NCBI RefSeq assembly: GCF_001579945.1
Contig: NZ_CP011971.1
Location: forward strand, 2,788,030 to 2,852,029
Length of the DNA: 64,000 bases
Source: Steroidobacter denitrificans
Lineage (GTDB): Bacteria; Pseudomonadota; Gammaproteobacteria; Steroidobacterales; Steroidobacteraceae
Direction: 5' to 3'
In this document: piece by piece, positions 18,339 through 26,033 of the stretch
Position numbering within the stretch: the first letter of the stretch is position 1
How the letters are laid out: every line of letters starts with the position of its first letter
Notes under the pieces: model-generated
Databases searched by the model: none
The model's input: only the letters and a program-made list of their open reading frames with translations
What the model was told of the DNA's origin: nothing
Translations under genes and position numbers: made by a program

Positions 18339-19688
18339 CTATTCCCTGAAGGGCATGCCAAGAGCGGCGAGTTCATCGCAGGTCTGCAGCATCGCCTTCT
18401 CGTACTCGGGACGCGGCTTCACCGTGTTCACATCGTAGGCTTCATAGAACGGTAGCTGCTTGGTCTGCTGCGGCAGCAACTCATCCACCTTGCGCATGAT
18501 CTTTTGAGCCAGCTCGTTTGCACGATCCGGCGCCATGCCCGCACAGCCATTCATCATTTGACCGATCAGGCGCGCCTCGAGTCCGGTATGCCCGGCGATC
18601 CATGCATAGGAAAGACCGCTGGCGACCGAAGTGACCACGACGCCTGCCGACTGCCACAGCGTCAGCGGCGTGCGCCAGGCCTTATCGATTCCGGAAATCG
18701 ATGTACCGATGGCAAGACCGAGATGCCGCTCGGCCGCACGAGCCGCGCCACTGAAGGCCCAATGCGAGGCGCGAGTCGCCCAAGTACCATCCAGATGGCT
18801 CGGGAAATAACTCATCGAACCGGCCTTGGCATAAGAGAGCTGCCCGAGTGCATTGGCGAGCATCACCACGGCGACATCGGCTGCATCGCGGCACAAGCCG
18901 CCGATGCAGGACATGGCGCTTTGCCAGGGCTCGATGCCGGTGAGCTCGCAGTACTGCGTCAGCAGTAACGGGTTCCAGCTGAGCTTTTGCTCCGGCATGA
19001 TATGGATGCCGATCTGGGTGTTGAAGGAATCCCGATAACCCGAAGCCATTACCGACATCGTCCCGGAGGGCGTGCTCGCCGTGCACAGCAGTCCAAGATT
19101 CATGTCGAGCCGCCCGGTGCGCTTCAACGCTTCACGCAGCGCCTCCTGCTCCCAAAGCGCCACGGTCACCTCGGACAGCTGGCCTGCTTTCGGATCGAGA
19201 TTGCCGAGCCTGGCAAGACCGGGAACGATGCCGAAGCCCTTGACCGAGGGTTCCTGGGCGAACGATTGAACATAGGGAATGAACCATTCCATCTCCGCCA
19301 CGCCGGCCGGTCCACCGTAGTTCGTGGGCGCCCAAGTATCGCTGCCACGGCGATAGCGCAGCTGCATGCGCTCGGCGCCTTTACCCAGGTTCACACAGGC
19401 CGGATTCTGCTGCGACTCGCGCGCAAACTGACGTATCTCCTGCTCTTCGTACTTGATCACCCGCCCGGTGCTCTGGAAGTAAAGGCCAATCTCCGCCAGG
19501 TGCCGCACCGCCGCCTCGAAGATCGCATCGGCCGTGCGGTCATCGACCACCAGCTGCTCGGGGTCGTACTTGATCTCGTATTCGGCGACCAACTCCCGTA
19601 CCTTGAAGGCGAGCTCCAGATCGAAGTCATCGACCGCGGTCACCGGACCGCGCGAGGCACGGTGCTGGAATTCAATGCTCGGTATCAT
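18339..19688 (-). CDS. MtmB-family corrinoid methyltransferase lacking pyrrolysine
   Basis: The 449-residue protein resembles archaeal monomethylamine:corrinoid methyltransferase MtmB (about 458 residues) along its length: GLYFQSTGRVIKYEEQEI near residue 68, SHLDGTWATRASHW, HTGLEARLIGQMM and the C-terminal YEAYDVNTVKP. From remembered family sequences, the segment GRLDMNLGLLCTASTPSG (192-209) lies where MtmB has its pyrrolysine; that position is Gly199 here, and there is no in-frame TAG. Such enzymes move a methyl group from a substrate to Co(I) of a corrinoid protein. ATG 19688 overlaps the corrinoid-protein stop as ATGA. The substrate is unknown and is unlikely to be monomethylamine by the pyrrolysine mechanism. 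Confidence 0.85.
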   Translation of the reverse strand: MIPSIEFQHRASRGPVTAVDDFDLELAFKVRELVAEYEIKYDPEQLVVDDRTADAIFEAAVRHLAEIGLYFQSTGRVIKYEEQEIRQFARESQQNPACVNLGKGAERMQLRYRRGSDTWAPTNYGGPAGVAEMEWFIPYVQSFAQEPSVKGFGIVPGLARLGNLDPKAGQLSEVTVALWEQEALREALKRTGRLDMNLGLLCTASTPSGTMSVMASGYRDSFNTQIGIHIMPEQKLSWNPLLLTQYCELTGIEPWQSAMSCIGGLCRDAADVAVVMLANALGQLSYAKAGSMSYFPSHLDGTWATRASHWAFSGAARAAERHLGLAIGTSISGIDKAWRTPLTLWQSAGVVVTSVASGLSYAWIAGHTGLEARLIGQMMNGCAGMAPDRANELAQKIMRKVDELLPQQTKQLPFYEAYDVNTVKPRPEYEKAMLQTCDELAALGMPFRE

Positions 19689-20410
19689 GCCGCGGCTCCT
19701 TTGATGCGGCGGCTGTTGTACCACCAGGTATGATCGTGAGTGCGCGCTCGCGCGAGTTCCGCCGCATCGACCGGCTTGCCGCAGATATGCTGGCACAGCG
19801 GCACGGAGGCCACGGCATTCAACGCCCAACCGTCCACATCCATTGCATCGGCCTTGTCCGCCGTGCATTCGGTACCGCCGATGATCACCTTGTACTTGTC
19901 GCGCAGCCCCATGTCCTCCAGGTATCCAACCACCTCCTTGCAGTAGGGGATGGTGGTCACCAGGAACGCCGACAGTCCGATGATATCGGCCTTGTGTTCC
20001 TTGGCTTTCTCGATGAAGTGCATGCTTGGCAGATCGATGCCGAGTTTATGCACCTCGAAGCCGTTGAGTTCCAGTTGCGTGGTCACCAGTCCATAGCCGA
20101 TGGTATGCAGATCGCCCGTCACCGCGCCGATCACGACCCGCCCTTGGGCACCTTCGGCATTCGGCGGCAGATACGGATTGATGAGTTCGATGCAGGGTTC
20201 GGCCACTTTGCCGCTCATCACCAGTTCGGCAAGGAAATACTCACCGATTCCGAAGCGCCGTCCGACCTCCTGGAGTCCGGCGATCACCCCTTCCTTGAGC
20301 ATGGCCACGGGATCGACCCCCTCCTCCAGGCCCTGCTGCACCAGGTCATAGGCTTTCTTTTTTTGCAGCTTCCAGACTGCATCAAAGATTTCTTTCGGTG
20401 TCACGGACAT
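19685..20410 (-). CDS. Methyltransferase cognate corrinoid (B12-binding) protein
   Basis: A 241-residue protein with an N-terminal four-helix cap domain (residues 1-85, with FGIGEYFLAELVMSGKVAE) and a B12-binding Rossmann domain. The motif DLHTIG (DxHxxG) supplies the lower-ligand His, and VIIGGTECT supplies the GG. The central SxL motif reads SAF, a deviation. MtmC, MtbC and MttC are the nearest functional analogues: they accept a methyl group on cobalt and hand it to a second methyltransferase. The C-terminal 40 residues, with HTWWYNSRR, extend past the usual domain. It sits six bases after the DUF4346-like gene and overlaps the MtmB-like gene by four bases. Confidence 0.92.
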   Translation of the reverse strand: MSVTPKEIFDAVWKLQKKKAYDLVQQGLEEGVDPVAMLKEGVIAGLQEVGRRFGIGEYFLAELVMSGKVAEPCIELINPYLPPNAEGAQGRVVIGAVTGDLHTIGYGLVTTQLELNGFEVHKLGIDLPSMHFIEKAKEHKADIIGLSAFLVTTIPYCKEVVGYLEDMGLRDKYKVIIGGTECTADKADAMDVDGWALNAVASVPLCQHICGKPVDAAELARARTHDHTWWYNSRRIKGAAA

Positions 20411-20416
20411 TGGAAA

Positions 20417-20725
20417 TCACTCCTGCTGAAAGGGTAGGCCGTGGCGGATAGCCATCTCCGCCCGGCCGAGTTCGTATGCCAGATAGGCAAGATGCGAACG
20501 GCTCAGATCCCACTTCACCAGCATCTTGCGAATTCCGACCGTATTGCCGGTGAAGGCGACACGCGGGAGATCATCGACCATCACCGTGGCGCGTCCCCTC
20601 TTGGCGTGGATATTCGCTTCGATCACAAAACAGAATCCGGAGGCATCTTCGTCCCAGGATTCGTCGGATCCCACTTCTTCGAAAGTGAGATCGGGATAGG
20701 CCGCCTTGAGTTCATCGAGATTCAT
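20417..20725 (-). CDS. Small DUF4346-like protein of the corrinoid operon
   Basis: This 102-residue cytoplasmic protein has an acidic N-terminal half (FEEVGSDESWDEDASGF), a strand-rich centre (FCFVIEANIHAKRGRATVMV) and a C-terminal helix, SHLAYLAYELGRAEMAIRHG. That ending resembles the HAAYLGRELxRAExAL pattern of DUF4346, a domain otherwise found attached to dihydropteroate synthase-like proteins in archaeal one-carbon metabolism. I assign the family from memory of this pattern only. It is co-transcribed, with six bases between it and the corrinoid protein gene, and may bind a pterin or help methyl transfer (inference). Confidence 0.6.
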   Translation of the reverse strand: MNLDELKAAYPDLTFEEVGSDESWDEDASGFCFVIEANIHAKRGRATVMVDDLPRVAFTGNTVGIRKMLVKWDLSRSHLAYLAYELGRAEMAIRHGLPFQQE

Positions 20726-20740
20726 GCTGATGCTCCTTGT

Positions 20741-21619
20741 TTACACAACAAGTTTTGCCATGACGTTCTCGGCGTAGTTCTCCAGATAGGCGCGCTTTTC
20801 AGCCAGACTGGTCTTCGCACCGAGCGCGAATGCGAACGGCAGACTCACGGTGCCCGTCGCCCCCGCGTCTTCCAGACGGCGCAGATCGTCGATCGTGATC
20901 TTCTCGCCATAGAGCGGCACGATGGTTTCGAAAGACCGATTCAGCGTGCCAAACTCGGCGCGCAGCCGTCCAAGCTCGGCCAGTGTTTCGAGCGCCGCAT
21001 CCAGCGTCTGACCGGGGCCGATCCAGCCGTCGCCGAGCTTAGCTGCCCGGCGCAGTGCCGGCTTGCTGATGCCGCCGATCAGAATCGGGACCGGCGCCGC
21101 CGGCACCGGATTCATCATGAGGCGCGGAAAATCGAAAAATTCGCCGTGATGCTCGACGTACTCACCCGTGTAGAGCTTGCGTAGTACCTCGATACACTCG
21201 TCATAACGACGGCCGCGTGACTCCCAATCGACGCCGAGCACATCGAATTCCTCTTTCATCCAGCCGGCGCCGGCACCCAGTAGCAGCCGCCCACCGCAAA
21301 AATAAGCCACGCTCGAGGTCGCCTTGGCGACTTCGAGCGGATGACGCAACGGCAAGATGTAAACATTGGTGCAAAAACGCAGTGTCGGATTCTGTGCCGC
21401 AAGCGCTGCAGAGAGGGACCAGGACTCCGGCCAGGCCGTATCTTCGGTGAACGACGGCGGTTTGCCGTCGGCGGAATACAGATAAGTCGAGTTCTGGGAT
21501 TCCGGATGAACGAGATGATCCGAGATCAGCGCACCCTCGAAGCCCAGCTCTTCGCAGAACCGCGTCACCTCGAAGAGCTGCTCACCCTCACAAAGAAAAA
21601 GAGACTGCCAGAAATGCAA
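20741..21619 (-). CDS. LLM-class (luciferase-like) flavin oxidoreductase B
   Basis: The 292-residue protein belongs to the putative F420-type LLM family (TIGR03619-like): ELGFEGALISDHLVHPE, LRFCTNVYILPLRHPLEVAK, FCGGRLLLGAGAGWMKEEFD and PILIGGISKPALRRAAKLGDGW. It starts at TTG 21619, preceded by AGGTGA. It is the promoter-proximal gene of the minus-strand corrinoid run; a 6-bp inverted repeat lies 23 bases upstream. Whether it uses FMN or F420, and its reaction, cannot be read from sequence. Confidence 0.85.
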   Translation of the reverse strand: MHFWQSLFLCEGEQLFEVTRFCEELGFEGALISDHLVHPESQNSTYLYSADGKPPSFTEDTAWPESWSLSAALAAQNPTLRFCTNVYILPLRHPLEVAKATSSVAYFCGGRLLLGAGAGWMKEEFDVLGVDWESRGRRYDECIEVLRKLYTGEYVEHHGEFFDFPRLMMNPVPAAPVPILIGGISKPALRRAAKLGDGWIGPGQTLDAALETLAELGRLRAEFGTLNRSFETIVPLYGEKITIDDLRRLEDAGATGTVSLPFAFALGAKTSLAEKRAYLENYAENVMAKLVV

Positions 21620-21641
21620 GGTTCACCTGCCTTATGCCGCG

Positions 21642-21656
21642 GCCGGATATTCCGGC
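21642..21656. promoter_or_regulatory. Inverted repeat upstream of the corrinoid run, candidate TetR operator
   Basis: GCCGGA-TAT-TCCGGC is a perfect 6-bp inverted repeat with a 3-bp spacer. It lies 23 bases upstream of the first minus-strand gene and in the intergenic region shared with the divergent tetR-type gene at 21902. The location is right for an operator; binding is not shown. Confidence 0.4.
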
Positions 21657-21901
21657 GCACTGCCATTGATGTAGCTCGAGCACGGCCTTTATTTCGAAAC
21701 GGTACGTCTCGGCTCGGAATATACGCAGTTGCGGGAAGCGGCGTCAACAATACTTGCCAATTCCGCGCCATCAGCAGCTGGCGGGCACCCTGATTCGGGG
21801 TCGAGCCCTGCGGATTTGCCGCGTGGTCAGCCATCGCTTCGTCGCTGCCCTGGAGAATCTCGATGATCCACAGGCGGCTATTGTGGTAACGTGCGCGCCT
21901 C

Positions 21902-22573
21902 ATGACGAGCCGCAGAAGAGCCACTAGCAGCCCACTTTCTCGACAGGTTTCCAGGCAACCCCGTCGTGACATCGGTACCGATAACTCGACACGCGTAGCG
22001 GCGCGTGGTCGCCCGCGCAGTGCGCATGCGCACCAGGCGATTCTTGAAGCCACGCTCAAACTACTCGCTGATGTCGGCTACGAAAAACTCACCTTGGGAG
22101 AGGTGGCTGCTGTCGCCGGCGTAGGCAAGGCGACAATCTATCGGCGCTGGCCATCGAAGGTGTCCCTGGTCATCGAATCGTTCTTGCAGCTGCCGGCGCT
22201 GGTGGCTCCCGATACCGGCAACGTACTCGACGATCTGACCACGCTGCTGCGCAGCTTTGCACACATACTGGAGACCACTCCGCTACCGCGTGTACTGCCG
22301 ATTCTTGCAGCCGAGTGTCTGTACGATCCCGAACTCTCGAAGCTCTTCGTACCGATGGTCAACGCTCGGCGCCAGCCGTTGCTCGACGTGCTGCGCAGTG
22401 CAGTTGCCCGCCACGAACTGCCAGGAGATCTCGACCTCGAAGCAGCTGTCGACCTGATCGTCGGACCGATCATTACGCGGTTGCACTTTAGCGCCCGACC
22501 CGTACGCCCTCGTGATATCCGCCCCTTCGTCGAGGCTGCGCTCTACGGTATCCATCGTCTGCGCAGACCCTAG
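21902..22573 (+). CDS. TetR/AcrR family regulator
   Basis: The 223-residue regulator has a helix-turn-helix domain at about residues 38-85 (ILEATLKLLADVGYEKLTL, then GEVAAVAGVGKATIYRRWPSK) and a helical ligand-binding domain. TIYRRW is a common recognition-helix form. It is divergent from the minus-strand corrinoid genes and upstream of the plus-strand activation genes, so it probably controls both. The N-terminal 37 residues are Arg/Ser-rich and may indicate an over-long start. Confidence 0.88.
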   Translation: MTSRRRATSSPLSRQVSRQPRRDIGTDNSTRVAARGRPRSAHAHQAILEATLKLLADVGYEKLTLGEVAAVAGVGKATIYRRWPSKVSLVIESFLQLPALVAPDTGNVLDDLTTLLRSFAHILETTPLPRVLPILAAECLYDPELSKLFVPMVNARRQPLLDVLRSAVARHELPGDLDLEAAVDLIVGPIITRLHFSARPVRPRDIRPFVEAALYGIHRLRRP

Positions 22574-22802
22574 GCAGCACTTCCTCCATCCAGCGTAGTT
22601 CGTGATCAAATCTACGAGCAGCATCTTGCTGCGCATGCGCGACGCAGCGCCGGTTCAGGATATCGAATTCTGCTTCTCCCGAACCTGCTCCGGGGATAAT
22701 TTCAACGACGGCGATTGACGCCGCCGCCATAGCCCCGGTATAGTTTTCGAGACTCATAGACTCGTAAATACCTGGATTCCTGAATACCGAGGAGTACGAG
22801 CG

Positions 22803-23303
22803 GTGCATGGCGACGCTTCGGCAGTCCGAGACCGAACCAGAGATGCTGAGCGTGAAGCTGTTCGAGCTGTGCTGGCCGAATTCGGCGACACGATCGAGTT
22901 GCGGCTTCTGACAACGACACTACAACAAACCCTGGGTTACGTCCCACCGCCGGCGGTGCCGCTGCTGGCGGAGAAAACCGGCCTGGAACGCGCCCAGGTG
23001 TTCGAGTTCATAGAATCCGATGCACAGCTGTCATTCAAACCGCCGGGGCGCCATCGCGTGGCAATCTGTCTGGGTAAGAATTGCAGCCAACGGGGAGCGG
23101 CAACACTGGCCGAAGAGGCGATGCGTACACTCGGCATCGATTCCTTCCGGGTCACTGCGGATTTTGCCGTACGCCTCGAATCCTTCTACTGCTTCGGCCG
23201 GTGCAAGGACGGTCCCAATGTCCTCATCGACGAGGAGATCCACGGAACCATGACCTCTGCAAAACTCACCGAGCTGCTCCGCGGCGTATTGGCGACCGGT
23301 TGA
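22803..23303 (+). CDS. NuoE-like 2Fe-2S thioredoxin-fold protein
   Basis: A 166-residue protein of the NADH dehydrogenase 24-kDa (NuoE) family: an N-terminal helical part with LGYVPPPAVPLLAEKTG and a thioredoxin-like ferredoxin with the four ligands in CLGKNC (C-x4-C) and CFGRC (C-x3-C). It starts at GTG 22803, nine bases after GAGGAG. No NuoF partner is present in the window. It lies 3 bases upstream of the ASKHA activator, which has its own ferredoxin domain, so it may feed low-potential electrons for corrinoid reduction (inference). Confidence 0.85.
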   Translation: MHGDASAVRDRTRDAEREAVRAVLAEFGDTIELRLLTTTLQQTLGYVPPPAVPLLAEKTGLERAQVFEFIESDAQLSFKPPGRHRVAICLGKNCSQRGAATLAEEAMRTLGIDSFRVTADFAVRLESFYCFGRCKDGPNVLIDEEIHGTMTSAKLTELLRGVLATG

Positions 23304-23306
23304 GCC

Positions 23307-25280
23307 ATGACAAAATCCGGTACCACGGAAAGTTTCGAGGTCTGTTTCCTGCCGGCAGGACTGCATGCCGTCGTGCCTGGGGGTACGCCGCTCAGGGATG
23401 CGGCCCGCCTGCTCGGTGTCGAGATCGAATCCCTCTGCGGCGGCCGCGCCTCCTGCGGCAAATGCCTGGTACGGGTACTGGAGAGCGAGGCCGGCGAGGA
23501 CGGTCTGCATTCGCAGGCGGCGCACGTCTCGGAGCTTAGCGATGCGGAACGACGTGCCCGCGCTGCCGGAAGGCTCGGCGATCAGGAACGCTTCTCCTGT
23601 CAGGCGTGCGTGGAAGGTGAGCTCGTGATCTATGTTCCCGAGGCGAGCCGCGTGGGACGACCGATCGTGCGTAAGCGCGCCGGCGAGCGTGAATGTGCGC
23701 TCGCCCCTGCCATCCGCAAGTATTTCGTCGAGATCGAGCTGGCAACAGTCGGCGAATCGCGCGGCGATTGGGATCGCCTGCAGGAAGAACTGTGTGTTCG
23801 ATTCGGACTCGATAGGAATCTAGCGGTCGATCCGCTTGCACTGCGCACGCTCGCCGAAGCGCTGCGTGGCGGACGCGGCCGACTCACGGTGACGGTATGG
23901 CAGGGGCGGGAAGCGATTCGCTTCGAGCCCGGCTTCAGCGAGCGCGTGCTCGGCCTGGCGGTGGATCTTGGCACGACGACGCTTGGCGCCCTGCTCTGTG
24001 ATCTGCAAAGCGGTCAAGTCGTCGCACAGGCCTCGGCTCACAACCCGCAAATCCGCTGGGGCGAGGACATCATGAACCGCATCGCGAGCGCTAAACCACC
24101 CGGACAGCTCGCAGCCATGCAGCAGGCGGTTGCCGAGGCGATCGGTGAGCTCGCACGCGATGCGACACTGGCCATCGATGCAAAGCCAGATGATGTGGTC
24201 GAAGTCGTGGTCGTCGCCAATACAGTCATGCATCACATCCTGCTCGGTCTCGATGTGCACTCCCTCGGGGTGGTACCTTTCTCGCCGACGCTGAGCCGCT
24301 CACTGGATGTGAAGGCGCGTGACCTCGGCATTCCGATACTGCCCTCTGCGAACGTGCATCTGCTGCCGATCGAGGCGGGCTTCGTGGGTGCGGATAACGT
24401 CGCCGCCATGCTCGCCGCCGCTCCGCATGTTTCCGAGGAGCTGACGCTGCTGATCGACATCGGTACGAACGGCGAGTTGGTGCTCGGCAATCGCGACCGG
24501 CTGCTCTCGGCCTCCTGTCCCACGGGACCTGCGCTCGAAGGCGCGAATATCCGCTTCGGCATGCGTGCTGCCCGCGGCGCGATCGAAAAGATCCGAGTCG
24601 ATCCGGCGACACACGAGGTGCGCTTTCGCACCATCGGCGTGCCACGCTGGAGCGATCGGCAGCCGCCCGAGGAGATCGGCGCGCGCGGCCTGTGCGGATC
24701 GGCTGTGCTGGAGGCTGTCGCCGAACTGGTCCGCGCCGGCCTCATCGACAGCACCGGGCGTCTGTATTCCGAGCTGCCCTGTCGGCGCCTGCGCCAAGGC
24801 ACCGACGGCATGTGGGAATTCGTGATCGCCTGGGCCGAGCAGACTGTCATCGGTGAGGATATCACGCTCACCCAGGCGGACGTGCGCGCCATCCAGCTTG
24901 CCAAGGCGGCCCTCTACGCCGGCAGCCGCCTGCTGCTCGAGCGCTTCGGCGCCGAACAGCCTGACCGTGTAGTGTTGGCGGGCGCTTTCGGCAGTGTGAT
25001 CGATCTCGAACGGGCGCTGGCCATCGGTCTGTTCCCCGACTGCGGCCTCGATAATGTGACCGCTGTCGGCAATGCCGCCGGCGATGGCGCGCGCATGGCG
25101 CTCCTGAACGTTACATCGCGTCAGGAAGCGGAACTCCTGGCACGGCGGGTCGAATACCTCGAACTTTCGACGGCACGTGGTTTCAACGACGCCTTCGTCG
25201 CGGCCACGCAGCTGCCGCATGCGGAAGATCGCTTCCCCTCGACCGAGACACGCTGGTCGCCGAAGGCGGCCGCGGGTTGA
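23307..25280 (+). CDS. ASKHA-type reductive activator of corrinoid proteins (RACE/RamQ-like, DUF4445)
   Basis: The 657-residue protein has an N-terminal plant-type 2Fe-2S domain (SLCGGRASCGKCLVRV, with a fourth Cys in FSCQAC), a linker, and a C-terminal ASKHA ATPase-like domain (GLAVDLGTTTLGALLCDL; TLLIDIGTNGELVLG; VVLAGAFGSVIDLERALAIG). This is the architecture of proteins that reduce inactive Co(II) corrinoid to Co(I) at the expense of ATP for O-demethylases and methylamine methyltransferases. It follows the NuoE-like gene with a 3-base gap. Its presence supports functional, oxygen-exposed corrinoid chemistry at this locus. Confidence 0.93.
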   Translation: MTKSGTTESFEVCFLPAGLHAVVPGGTPLRDAARLLGVEIESLCGGRASCGKCLVRVLESEAGEDGLHSQAAHVSELSDAERRARAAGRLGDQERFSCQACVEGELVIYVPEASRVGRPIVRKRAGERECALAPAIRKYFVEIELATVGESRGDWDRLQEELCVRFGLDRNLAVDPLALRTLAEALRGGRGRLTVTVWQGREAIRFEPGFSERVLGLAVDLGTTTLGALLCDLQSGQVVAQASAHNPQIRWGEDIMNRIASAKPPGQLAAMQQAVAEAIGELARDATLAIDAKPDDVVEVVVVANTVMHHILLGLDVHSLGVVPFSPTLSRSLDVKARDLGIPILPSANVHLLPIEAGFVGADNVAAMLAAAPHVSEELTLLIDIGTNGELVLGNRDRLLSASCPTGPALEGANIRFGMRAARGAIEKIRVDPATHEVRFRTIGVPRWSDRQPPEEIGARGLCGSAVLEAVAELVRAGLIDSTGRLYSELPCRRLRQGTDGMWEFVIAWAEQTVIGEDITLTQADVRAIQLAKAALYAGSRLLLERFGAEQPDRVVLAGAFGSVIDLERALAIGLFPDCGLDNVTAVGNAAGDGARMALLNVTSRQEAELLARRVEYLELSTARGFNDAFVAATQLPHAEDRFPSTETRWSPKAAAG

Positions 25281-25298
25281 CTGCGCAGCGGCTGTCCC

Positions 25299-26033
25299 AT
25301 GGATAATCTCTTGCAGGGCATGAGCGCTTCGGCCGAGTTCGACGAAGTAAGCCGCCTCATCGGCTATCCTTCACCCGAACGGATGAGTGAGCCCGTGCGG
25401 GAGATGTGTCTGCAGCAGCTCGTCCGCCTGCCGTCGCTATGCGAACCTTGGGGCACGTGGCGCGACTTCGAACTGCGCTCGGCACACCAAGATGGCATCG
25501 AACTCGCAGGGGGGCTGCAACTCATCAGCCGGCGGCTTGCAAAGCTGATGCGCAAGGCTCGGACCATGCGGCTATTCGTGGCCACACTCGGCGAGGCTGT
25601 ATCGCGGGAGATTCAACATCTCGTGCATGACGCCTGCATGCTCGAGGCGATGGTGCTCGATGCCGCCGCCACCGCGGCCGTGCATGCGCTCACGGAGAAT
25701 CTCATCCGGCGCACCTGCGACGAGGTTCAGCAGCGCGGTCTCGGCACCACCACCCGCTATGCTCCAGGCTATACGGGCTGGAATATCGGCGACATTGGCG
25801 TGCTGTTCGCGACGCTGGAGTGCGAACACATGCCGGTGCAACTGAATGCCCAGCTCATGATGCGCCCGGAGAAGTCCCTGCTGTCGATCGTCGGCCTCAC
25901 CGACGACGGCCACATCGCGGCACCACTCGAACAATGCCGTGGCTGCGATCTCATTCATTGCAGCGCCCGTAAAGCCCCCTACCTGCCGCGCCCCCGGCGC
26001 GGCTTATCACCCCTGCGGAATACCTGTCCATGA
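25299..26033 (+). CDS. MetH-activation-domain-like protein (SAM-dependent corrinoid reactivation)
   Basis: The 244-residue protein resembles a free-standing B12-dependent methionine synthase activation domain (PF02965 type). It has [19 protein letters not shown], the [16 protein letters not shown] helix, and RYAPGYTGW, corresponding to the SAM-contacting RPAPGY loop of E. coli MetH, then [13 protein letters not shown]. Near the C-terminus is a Cys cluster, CRGCDLIHC, often seen in the stand-alone family and perhaps an Fe-S site. MetH uses this domain to re-methylate Co(II) with SAM and an electron. It overlaps metK by four bases (ATGA), which supports SAM use. Confidence 0.8.
   Translation: MDNLLQGMSASAEFDEVSRLIGYPSPERMSEPVREMCLQQLVRLPSLCEPWGTWRDFELRSAHQDGIELAGGLQLISRRLAKLMRKARTMRLFVATLGEAVSREIQHLVHDACMLEAMVLDAAATAAVHALTENLIRRTCDEVQQRGLGTTTRYAPGYTGWNIGDIGVLFATLECEHMPVQLNAQLMMRPEKSLLSIVGLTDDGHIAAPLEQCRGCDLIHCSARKAPYLPRPRRGLSPLRNTCP

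Noticed and set aside
16099-18438. 779-codon plus-strand frame
   Set aside because: It runs antisense across the TonB receptor and an LLM gene; long antisense frames are common at this GC content and no domain is visible.
18339-19688. Pyrrolysine encoded by amber read-through
   Set aside because: The reading frame has no internal TAG and no pyl genes are present in the window.
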